Assembly (NCBI GenBank): GCA_009778015.1
Contig: WRKS01000039.1
Span: 1-5,634, forward strand
Direction of reading: 5' to 3'
DNA from: Candidatus Saccharimonadota bacterium
GTDB lineage: Bacteria; Patescibacteriota; Saccharimonadia; Saccharimonadales; Saccharimonadaceae
Length of the DNA stretch: 5,634 nt
This document shows positions 1 through 4,608 of this stretch, in pieces. Position 1 is the first letter of the stretch; each line of letters opens with the position of its first letter. The translations under genes were made by a program, and so were the position numbers. The notes below the pieces were generated by a model. That model saw only the letters and a program-made list of their open reading frames with translations, did no database searches and was not told the DNA's origin.

Positions 1-156
1 ATACCAAGGTATAGTTGACTCTACTGAGCGAACATAGTCGTTATTCCAACTGCCATTGTTGATATCGGTGCTGCTCGTAACTTCTGCTAGTACGCTACCA
101 AAGAGGCGTGGGTTATCGGCTAGGCTGCCTAGCAGGACAGCCCTGAAGTCGCTTAC
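1..156 (-). CDS. Cassette A: C-terminal lectin-like variant, partial (runs off left edge)
   Basis: The minus strand is open for 52 codons from the palindrome at 152-181 to the window edge. The segment LADNPRLFGSVLAEVTSST followed by GSWNND lines up with cassettes B (LANNPMFFGSATAEIASTL, then GWNSD), C and D, so this is the N-terminal half of a fourth copy. The half carrying the expected HRTILLGY end would lie left of the window. The first codon after the palindrome arm is GTA, not GTG as in the other copies. No ribosome site or promoter is seen, so it is unlikely to be translated from here. It is read as a silent variant end of a larger protein, in frame with the RRVDQLGV reading of the palindrome. 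The homology among cassettes is seen directly; the lectin/FGE-like fold is inferred from the other copies. Confidence 0.6.
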
Positions 157-181
157 GCCGAGTTGGTCAACTCGGCGTGGA
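152..181. repeat. Palindromic junction site 1 between cassettes A and B
   Basis: This is a near-perfect palindrome with arms ACGCCGAGTTG and CAACTCGGCGT around a central GT (155-178). Flanking bases CTT on the left and GGA on the right are shared with site 2 at 1259-1288 (29 of 30 positions equal). It lies exactly where cassette A (minus) and cassette B (plus) begin. It is open in both directions, coding RRVGQLGV on plus and RRVDQLGV on minus. A 2-bp centre within inverted arms resembles the crossover sites of serine recombinases; a hairpin-forming element is the alternative. Confidence 0.8.
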
Positions 182-452
182 CGATAACCAATACGCAATG
201 ATACAAGGCTCTCTAGCGAATAACCCCATGTTCTTTGGTTCAGCAACCGCAGAGATAGCAAGCACTTTACTTGCTGGGGACGCTAGTGGCTGGAATAGTG
301 ACAGCACCCAGACAGTTTTTCCGGTTACTGTATGGCAAATCCGTAGCGGCACCTCAGTACACGGAGTTCGGGCAGGCGTATTAGCAACCGGCCGATATTC
401 TGGCGAAGATCGGAATGTTTCTGGCCACCGCACCATACTATTAGGCTACTAA
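177..452 (+). CDS. Cassette B: silent C-terminal lectin-like variant
   Basis: This frame encodes 91 residues if counted from the GTG overlapping the palindrome. It is open back to a TGA at 144-146, so it also reads through the palindrome as RRVGQLGV. Landmarks shared with A, C and D are LANNPMFFG near residues 14-22, a WN-x-D motif near 43-46, a tryptophan-rich stretch, a G-x-R-A-G-V segment and the terminal GHRTILLGY. This pattern is reminiscent of C-type-lectin/FGE-like domains, where late tryptophan and glycine residues and a terminal hydrophobic strand close the fold; that is inferred without a search. No Shine-Dalgarno sequence or promoter precedes the GTG, whose upstream bases are the palindrome itself. 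It is best seen as a variant end for an N-terminal portion encoded elsewhere. A stand-alone small protein is the alternative. Confidence 0.55.
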   Translation: MDDNQYAMIQGSLANNPMFFGSATAEIASTLLAGDASGWNSDSTQTVFPVTVWQIRSGTSVHGVRAGVLATGRYSGEDRNVSGHRTILLGY

Positions 453-468
453 ATGTATGTGGGGGGTG
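425..468 (+). repeat. 44-bp cassette tail repeat (copy in B)
   Basis: This 44-bp sequence is identical to 1526-1569 and, inverted, to 975-1018. It covers codons HRTILLGY, the TAA stop and 16 bases past the stop ending in a run of six G then TG. Copies B and D match three bases further upstream as well. Identity in the untranslated part shows that DNA, not only protein sequence, is being kept uniform. Confidence 0.9.
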
Positions 469-473
469 TAGGG

Positions 474-482
474 TGGTATAAT
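474..482 (+). promoter_or_regulatory. Extended -10 promoter of the nucleotidyltransferase gene
   Basis: A TG-G-TATAAT extended -10 ends six bases before the ATG at 489, so transcription should start at or next to the start codon and the message would be leaderless. The region where a -35 would lie falls inside the tail repeat of cassette B. The same geometry is found before mscL. Confidence 0.6.
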
Positions 483-488
483 TTAAAT

Positions 489-968
489 ATGAATGATAAT
501 CTAATTAGGAACTTAGGTGTGGTCAAAGTTATCGCAGACAGGATCGGCGAACGGAATATTCGATGGATTTTGAGCGGTAGTACATCGTTAAGATTGCAGG
601 GCGTAGATGTAGATGTGAACGACATAGATATAGTAACTGATGAGCACGGCGCGAGAGGATTAGACGAGCTGTTGGCAGCCTATCGCACGAAAAAGTCCGC
701 GTACTCGTCGACCGAGAACTATCGATCAATATACGGCAAGTACCGGATTAATGACGTAGATGTTGATATTATGGCTAATTTTCAGTACAAACTTAAGAGC
801 GGAGAATGGTCAGATATAAATGTTTGGAGCGAAGTCGGCGTTTTTGATTATAACGGTATGCGATTACCGGTTCTTAGCTTAGAGCAAGAGTTGAAAGAGT
901 ACGAGAGTATGGGCAGGGCTGACAAGGCAGCGAGAATAAAAGCACGCATAAACGAGCTGTTTCAATAA
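489..968 (+). CDS. Small nucleotidyltransferase-fold protein
   Basis: This is a 159-residue protein from ATG 489. An in-frame ATG at 453 is rejected because it lies in the repeat and upstream of the -10 box. It carries the marks of the DNA polymerase-beta-like nucleotidyltransferase fold: LSGS at residues 28-31, then ND-I-D-I with acids at 45 and 47, and a third acidic strand VDVDIM with Asp93. These would coordinate two metal ions and a nucleotide. The C-terminus is a lysine/arginine-rich helix. The substrate is unknown. Relatives include AbiEii-type toxins, MNT antitoxins and antibiotic nucleotidyltransferases, but no HEPN or AbiEi-like partner gene lies beside it. It sits tightly between two inverted tail repeats, 20 bases after one and six bases before the other, with a leaderless promoter. 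It is probably a passenger or addiction-type gene that travels with the cassette array. The fold call is fairly safe; the role is not known. Confidence 0.75.
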   Translation: MNDNLIRNLGVVKVIADRIGERNIRWILSGSTSLRLQGVDVDVNDIDIVTDEHGARGLDELLAAYRTKKSAYSSTENYRSIYGKYRINDVDVDIMANFQYKLKSGEWSDINVWSEVGVFDYNGMRLPVLSLEQELKEYESMGRADKAARIKARINELFQ

Positions 969-974
969 CTAACA

Positions 975-1018
975 CACCCCCCACATACATTTAGTAGCCT
1001 AATAGTATGGTGCGGTGG
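975..1018 (-). repeat. 44-bp cassette tail repeat (inverted copy in C)
   Basis: This is the exact reverse complement of 425-468. With that copy it forms an inverted pair flanking the nucleotidyltransferase gene, with 506 bp between the arms. It encodes the last eight residues and stop of cassette C plus 16 bases beyond. Confidence 0.9.
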
Positions 1019-1263
1019 GAGCGACGATTATCCGAGTTGCCGGTACCGAACCAAGCGGCAAAAGTGCCCGCATCGCTACCACTCAAAGATTGGCCACCGC
1101 GAGCCGGCCATTGGTTAGAACCCGTAACTGAATAGCCGCTATCGCCATTCCAGCTACTGCGAATATCGGCAAGCGCAGTGCTGGTTATTTCTGCTAACGC
1201 CGCACCAAAGAATAAAGAGTTATTAACTAATCCACCTCTATTTATTGAGTTCTCGTTACTCAC
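991..1263 (-). CDS. Cassette C: silent C-terminal lectin-like variant
   Basis: This frame encodes 90 residues from a GTG in the palindrome arm. Shared landmarks are GGLVNNSLFFGAALAEITST near residues 10-29, SSWNGD near 37-42, then W-PARGG, GSDAGTFAAW and the terminal HRTILLGY. Of the cassettes it shows most clearly the RGG...G-x-x-AG-x-F pattern typical of FGE-sulfatase/C-type-lectin-like folds (an inference from motif memory). Upstream it reads in frame through the palindrome as RRVDQLGV. No ribosome site or promoter is visible. It converges on cassette B with the nucleotidyltransferase gene between them and diverges from D across site 2. Confidence 0.55.
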   Translation of the reverse strand: MSNENSINRGGLVNNSLFFGAALAEITSTALADIRSSWNGDSGYSVTGSNQWPARGGQSLSGSDAGTFAAWFGTGNSDNRRSHRTILLGY

Positions 1264-1288
1264 GCCGAGTTGGTCAACTCGGCGTGGA
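1259..1288. repeat. Palindromic junction site 2 between cassettes C and D
   Basis: This is the second copy of the palindrome. Here the arms extend to 12 bases (1261-1286, CACGCCGAGTTG and its complement) around the same central GT on the plus strand. The flanking CT on the left and GGA on the right match site 1, so the two sites are direct repeats 1,107 bp apart if their asymmetry counts. It abuts the starts of C (minus) and D (plus). Confidence 0.8.
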
Positions 1289-1553
1289 TGCTATAGATGC
1301 TATATGGATAGGTGGACTAGCAAATAAGCCACAGTTCTCCGGTGATAACACAGCAGAAACCCTATCTTGCGGTACTGGAAGAGAGTGTAGTTGGAACGGA
1401 GACCAGTCTGACTCGGTGCAATCAGCTAGTCCTTGGAGTATGATGGGCAACTGGGCGCAAAACGGCTCGGCTAACGGTGTGTTTGCATTCCATCGCCAGA
1501 CTGGTGGTACTGGTAACTGGGGTGGCCACCGCACCATACTATTAGGCTACTAA
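1284..1553 (+). CDS. Cassette D: silent C-terminal lectin-like variant
   Basis: This frame encodes 89 residues from the GTG at the palindrome edge. A TTG at 1245 would add RRVGQLGV but would overlap cassette C and has no ribosome site. Landmarks are GGLANKPQFSGDNTAE near residues 10-25, CSWNGD, a second tryptophan cluster, GSANGVFAF and the terminal GHRTILLGY. Two cysteines (in LSCGTGRECSW) are not found in B or C. It shares with B the plus orientation, the GTGGA junction and the longer version of the tail repeat. No promoter is visible. It is interpreted as a silent C-terminal variant; direct expression as a small protein cannot be excluded. Confidence 0.55.
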   Translation: MDAIDAIWIGGLANKPQFSGDNTAETLSCGTGRECSWNGDQSDSVQSASPWSMMGNWAQNGSANGVFAFHRQTGGTGNWGGHRTILLGY

Positions 1554-1569
1554 ATGTATGTGGGGGGTG
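1526..1569 (+). repeat. 44-bp cassette tail repeat (copy in D)
   Basis: This is identical to 425-468, and with three further matching bases upstream. The B and D copies are direct repeats 1,101 bp apart, so homologous recombination between them could delete the nucleotidyltransferase gene, cassette C and site 2, fusing the B and D tails. Confidence 0.9.
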
Positions 1570-1572
1570 AGG

Positions 1573-1668
1573 TTAATCGTTATTGCGCGGCATTACATCA
1601 ACTAGTTTGGCGTGGACTACTGTTCGTTTGATGGCGCCGGCGCCGAATGAGTAGAATGTGATATAATC
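1573..1668 (-). other. Possible gene remnant in front of mscL
   Basis: Between the D tail and mscL the minus strand is open for about 31 codons, ending in TAA at 1573-1575 just outside the tail repeat. The translation (ITFYSFGAGAIKRTVV, then HAKLVDVMPRNND) has coding-like base use. There is no start and the frame is closed upstream near the mscL ATG, so it could only be the broken 3' end of an older gene or chance. I do not recognise it. Confidence 0.2.
1659..1667 (+). promoter_or_regulatory. Extended -10 promoter of mscL
   Basis: A TG-A-TATAAT extended -10 ends six bases before the mscL ATG, implying a leaderless or near-leaderless message. No Shine-Dalgarno sequence lies before the ATG, in agreement. 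A 12-base perfect palindrome (GGCGCCGGCGCC, 1633-1644) covers the usual -35 position and could be an operator. Confidence 0.6.
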
Positions 1669-1673
1669 ATTTT

Positions 1674-2021
1674 ATGAAAGAACAAGTAGTAGAAGTGTGC
1701 AGGAAGGTTCGCCGAAACGGATTTTTTGAGTTTATGAGCGAGCAGGGGGTGATTGGCCTGGCGATTGGTTTGGTGCTGGGTACCGCGACCGCGGCGCTGG
1801 CCAATTCGTTTATAAATAATATGGTGGTCCCGCCGCTAGGTTTGGTTCTGGGGTCGGATGATGGTTTGCGTGGGTTGGCATGGAAAGTCGCGACCGAAAA
1901 TGGCGAAGTAGTGCTCTTGCAATATGGCGCGTTCTTGAACGACTTAATTAACTTTATTGTTTTGGCGTTGATTATTTACTTTGTGGTGCGGTGGATGAAG
2001 GTAGAGATTAAAAAGAAGTAG
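1674..2021 (+). CDS. mscL: Large-conductance mechanosensitive channel MscL
   Basis: This 115-residue protein matches the MscL family along its length. MscL forms a homopentameric membrane pore that opens under membrane tension to release solutes during osmotic downshock. Residues 17-24 (FFEFMSEQ) fit the amphipathic N-terminal helix. Residues 25-46 form TM1 with its small-residue-rich pore face (GLAIGLVLG). NNMVVPPLGLVLG (48-60) matches the conserved DIIMPPLGLLIG segment, and YGAFLNDLINFIVLALII (84-101) gives TM2. The periplasmic loop is short. The C-terminus ends soon after TM2 in a lysine-rich tail, so the cytoplasmic helical bundle present in E. coli MscL (136 residues) is essentially missing; that bundle is known to be dispensable for gating. 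The start is set by the -10 box six bases upstream. The gene is monocistronic and converges on the CAP-domain gene. Confidence 0.9.
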   Translation: MKEQVVEVCRKVRRNGFFEFMSEQGVIGLAIGLVLGTATAALANSFINNMVVPPLGLVLGSDDGLRGLAWKVATENGEVVLLQYGAFLNDLINFIVLALIIYFVVRWMKVEIKKK

Positions 2022-2068
2022 CCCATTTCGCGCATGATAGTGTTTGAGTATTGCGTAGCGGCGGGCTA
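2019..2068. terminator. Possible terminator between mscL and the CAP gene
   Basis: TAGCCC (2019-2024) pairs with GGGCTA (2063-2068), and an inner CGC/GCG can add pairs. Both stop codons lie in the stem. On the minus strand the stem is followed by CTTCTTTTT, a fair U-tract for ending the CAP transcript. The loop is long, so confidence is low. Confidence 0.3.
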
Positions 2069-3070
2069 ATAGGTGGAGAAGAATTGGGACCAGTAGGTGC
2101 GGTATTGGGTATTGATGTCAAAGTGGAAGCCGACCGCGAGGCGGGTAAAGCGGGCGTCAAGGATATTGGCGCGGTGAGACGGCGAGTTCATCCAAGATGC
2201 GACCACCGTGCGCGGGCTGACCGCGGTGTTGCCGGCGGCGAGGTTTTCGCCCGCGGCGCCGCCGGTGTTGCTAGGGATTGGGCAGGCGGTTTGCCATGGC
2301 GTGCCGTTGGGGCGGGTATGGCTATAAGAGTGGACAATCTCACGCGCGCGGACCATAGAGGCGCTGGCGCAGGTTTCGCCCCAAGAGAGGGCTTTGAGCC
2401 CGACTTTGGCGCGTTCAACGTTAACCAGGCGCAAGACTTCGCGGCGCCATTCGTCAATTGGCGGCATGACGACACTGACGGTCAAGGTGTCACGGCGCGA
2501 GCCGTCGTGAGTGCCGGCGGTGATGACTGTGGTGCCGGGGCCTTTGATTTTAGGGAAGCGGCAACGCTCGGTGGAGTAGCCGAGCCGGGTGCGGGCGCTA
2601 CTAAAGAAGCCTTCAATCACATCGGAGTTGCTGGTTTGCCAATACATGCTGCCGAGCCCGGCGAGCGAGCGATCAACGCAGATGTCAATGTCGGCGGTCA
2701 TAAAGATGGTGATTTCGTCCACGGCCCAAAGTTGGCCGCGCGGCACATTGCCCTCGCTGGTTTCGTCGCCGGCGACATCGGTGCTGGAATTACCGCTGTC
2801 GCTGCTGCTGCCGTTGGGCGCTCCGCCACCACCGCCGCTGAAGCCTGCTTGTCCGCCGTATTCGTCGTTTTCTGGGTCTAGGAGGTCCGGCAGGGTAAAA
2901 CCATCCTCGCTGATAGTGTCGTCATGCTCGTTGACGACGCGAAACTCGGCGTTAAAACCAACGGCGCGCGCAATTAGAACCCCGGCGATGATAATCGCCA
3001 CCGCATTTAAGGACAAGAGAAGCGTCATACGGGTTTGTTTGAGTATTTTTGCCGCAGCAGCCGCGCTCAC
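2066..3070 (-). CDS. Membrane-anchored CAP/SCP-domain protein
   Basis: This 334-residue protein has four parts. Residues 15-38 form a hydrophobic N-terminal signal-anchor after a short positive stretch. Residues 60-110 are an acidic, glycine/serine-rich linker. Residues 114-202 are a beta-rich segment that may be an Ig-like (Big-type) domain with Cys131 and Cys170. Residues 208-334 are a CAP (SCP/PR-1, YkwD-like) domain. CAP signatures are VNVERAKVGLKALSW, HSYSHTRPNGTPW, GENLAAG, SWMNSPSHRANIL and YWSQFF; His251, Glu275 and His299 fit the conserved cavity residues. Cys234 and Cys263 could form a disulfide. CAP domains in bacteria are extracellular with mostly unknown biochemical roles, so I infer an envelope or cell-surface function only. 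The GTG start is chosen for the GGGGAG ribosome site seven bases upstream; an ATG at residue 15 has none and would trim the positive stretch. It lies three bases after the preceding gene, pointing to translational coupling. Confidence 0.85.
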   Translation of the reverse strand: MSAAAAAKILKQTRMTLLLSLNAVAIIIAGVLIARAVGFNAEFRVVNEHDDTISEDGFTLPDLLDPENDEYGGQAGFSGGGGGAPNGSSSDSGNSSTDVAGDETSEGNVPRGQLWAVDEITIFMTADIDICVDRSLAGLGSMYWQTSNSDVIEGFFSSARTRLGYSTERCRFPKIKGPGTTVITAGTHDGSRRDTLTVSVVMPPIDEWRREVLRLVNVERAKVGLKALSWGETCASASMVRAREIVHSYSHTRPNGTPWQTACPIPSNTGGAAGENLAAGNTAVSPRTVVASWMNSPSHRANILDARFTRLAVGFHFDINTQYRTYWSQFFSTY

Positions 3071-3073
3071 TGA

Positions 3074-4486
3074 TTAGCTCCCCGTGATCTTTTTAGCTTC
3101 GCTCTCGGGCACGCCGCAAACTTTTTGGCCATTGACATTGACGCAAACTCGGCGTTCGCCACTGTTGACGACTGCCGCAACTAGGTTAATGATGCTCTCT
3201 ACTTGGGTGAGGTCGCGCTGCTCAAACTTGATTTCGCCAAGCGGCTTGCCGATGAGGATATGACCGAAGACTTGGCCGCGAGCGTTACGCATTTGTGCTA
3301 CCGCCGCAAGGCTGCTGCGCTCAAAGACCGGCTTGAGCTCGTCGTCAACATAGAGCCAGATGTAGTTGCTGGAATGTTTCATTTTGGAGATTTGGAATAG
3401 TTCGTTGTCGGCAAGGTCAATCTTTTTGGAGCCCCAGAGACGGCCCTCTAGCAAGAAGCCGACGTATTCAAAGTGCATGCGGTCGGCGAGAAACTCGGCC
3501 AAGTTTTTGAGATCAACTTTTTGACCAGCGAGGCGATTGATTTTTTTGATGATGTAAACCATGTCCACGCTGCGGACAAAAATCATGGATTTGACGGCGG
3601 CATTAACCTCGTTAATGACCGGCAAGAGCAAGAGGACGATGGCGACCATGATGGCGTTTAAGGCTAGAACGCTCATGGCCGGGTTTGGAATCTTAAAGAG
3701 CGAGGTAAAGACGATAAAGAAGAGCACCATATAGGCCATGGTAGCCAAGATAAAGACCATGGCGAACGAGATGATGGAAAGGAAAGCAGAGCGCAAGACC
3801 AGCAAGCGGTAGCGGAGGAGCGAGAAGTAAACGAGGAGCATCACAAGACCTGTGGAGAGGGGGCCGACCCAGGCGAGGTTATAGTTACCGGCCATAGGGA
3901 GTGCTAGAGCGAAAATCGCCGCAGCGATGCCGCTTGAGAGCCAGCCGACGAACGCGACGGTTAGGCCGGCTTTGATGTTTTTGGTTTCTGCTTTTTTGAT
4001 TTGTAAGGCCAGTGCGATTAGATACAAGGTAAGCACTACACCAGAAAACCCAAAATAGACATAAACGAACCAAGTATCGGCGTTGGCAATGCTGTTGGTT
4101 TGGTTATGACTGAGGGTGAAGCTAGAGTAGAGGAGTTCTGGCTCCATATTGAACTTAAATATCAGCGCAGTGCCGACGGCGAGGACGACTAAAGAGGCGA
4201 TTTTTCCAGCCTTGCTGACCCAACAGTTATAGCCGAAAACGCCAATCGCCATGGCGAGGGCAGCAGTGTAAGTGGCGTGAATAGTAAAGTCGGCGTGCGC
4301 CTCTTGCCCGGGGGTTGCCGCATAGAATAGCGCCATAAAGACACACCATAGAGAAATACTGACACTGGCTAGGAGGAACCATAACGAGCGTACCCGCTCT
4401 TTCTTATCAACGCCCAACATTACTACGACGCCTGTGACCATGGCCATTACGGCAACTAGGTACATCAGAATGTTTATCAACTGCAT
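3074..4486 (-). CDS. 7TM-type sensor membrane protein with GAF-like domain, no kinase
   Basis: This protein has 470 residues. About nine hydrophobic segments are seen at roughly 4-25, 33-55, 70-88, 95-111, 138-161, 172-195, 205-223, 235-262 and 270-290. The first seven, ending in GPLSTGLVMLLVYFSLLRYR, resemble the N-terminal 7TM region of histidine kinases (HisKA_7TM type). Two further helices follow, then a cytoplasmic segment (about 300-442) whose order LKNLAEFLADRM, GHILIGKPLGEIKF and QRDLTQVESIINLVAAVV fits a degenerate GAF domain. The HisKA, HATPase, GGDEF and EAL domains usually found downstream are absent; it ends in a short tail with CVNVNGQKVC. It may be a receptor that acts through a partner, or a non-signalling relative. 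ATG 4486 has a GGAGG ribosome site seven bases upstream and a promoter beyond. It leads an apparent operon with the CAP gene, so the two may cooperate at the envelope. Family and function are inferred from topology and motif resemblance only. Confidence 0.7.
   Translation of the reverse strand: MQLINILMYLVAVMAMVTGVVVMLGVDKKERVRSLWFLLASVSISLWCVFMALFYAATPGQEAHADFTIHATYTAALAMAIGVFGYNCWVSKAGKIASLVVLAVGTALIFKFNMEPELLYSSFTLSHNQTNSIANADTWFVYVYFGFSGVVLTLYLIALALQIKKAETKNIKAGLTVAFVGWLSSGIAAAIFALALPMAGNYNLAWVGPLSTGLVMLLVYFSLLRYRLLVLRSAFLSIISFAMVFILATMAYMVLFFIVFTSLFKIPNPAMSVLALNAIMVAIVLLLLPVINEVNAAVKSMIFVRSVDMVYIIKKINRLAGQKVDLKNLAEFLADRMHFEYVGFLLEGRLWGSKKIDLADNELFQISKMKHSSNYIWLYVDDELKPVFERSSLAAVAQMRNARGQVFGHILIGKPLGEIKFEQRDLTQVESIINLVAAVVNSGERRVCVNVNGQKVCGVPESEAKKITGS
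3078..3083 (-). promoter_or_regulatory. Shine-Dalgarno site deciding the CAP gene start
   Basis: GGGGAG on the minus strand stands seven bases before the GTG at 3070 and inside the last codons of the upstream gene. It favours this GTG over the later in-frame ATG and suggests coupled translation of the pair. Confidence 0.65.
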
Positions 4487-4503
4487 GAATCTCCCTCCGT
4501 TTA

Positions 4504-4538
4504 ATTATATTATATATCATTGCACAAGCAATTTACAA
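4504..4538 (-). promoter_or_regulatory. Promoter of the 7TM-CAP operon
   Basis: On the minus strand TTGTAA (4533-4538) and TATAAT (4509-4514) are 18 bases apart, and a second overlapping TATAAT lies at 4504-4509. Transcription would start near 4502 or slightly downstream, giving a short leader that holds the GGAGG ribosome site at 4494-4498. A small inverted repeat (ATTGC-TTGT-GCAAT) lies in the spacer and could bind a regulator. Confidence 0.6.
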
Positions 4539-4574
4539 GCCCCTGCGTCCATAGTTTAGGAGTGAGGGGCTTGT
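4535..4574. terminator. Hairpin after the AMP-binding gene
   Basis: ACAAGCCCCT (4535-4544) and AGGGGCTTGT (4565-4574) form a perfect 10-bp stem with a 20-base loop, 34 bases beyond the stop of the upstream minus-strand gene. That position suits a terminator. The following bases (AAATTGCTTG) are not a good U-tract, and the outer arm overlaps the -35 of the next promoter, so a regulatory role is possible instead. Confidence 0.45.
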
Positions 4575-4608
4575 TGAAAGGAGAAAAGTTACATCTCGCA
4601 GGCTGGTG

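Noticed and set aside
453..488. Longer start (ATG 453) for the nucleotidyltransferase
   Set aside because: It lies in the tail repeat directly after the stop of cassette B and upstream of the -10 box; the 12 added residues look non-coding.
425..1018. Insertion sequence bounded by 44-bp inverted repeats
   Set aside because: The enclosed gene is a nucleotidyltransferase-fold protein, not a transposase, no target duplication is seen, and a third repeat copy outside the pair shows the repeats belong to the cassettes.
152..1288. Palindromes as rho-independent terminators
   Set aside because: The stems are strong but no T-run follows on either strand, and reading frames continue straight through them.
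1..1569. Diversity-generating retroelement variable repeats
   Set aside because: The C-type-lectin-like ends invite this idea, but the copies are deeply diverged rather than near-identical with adenine-specific changes, and no reverse transcriptase or template repeat is visible.
152..1569. Integron cassette array with attC sites
   Set aside because: Cassettes alternate in orientation and the palindromes sit at their 5' ends inside open frames; attC sites follow gene 3' ends and have R/L box asymmetry not seen here.
2051..2881. Plus-strand 276-codon frame
   Set aside because: It is antisense to the clear CAP-domain gene, is Gly/Ala/Val-rich and has no family motif.
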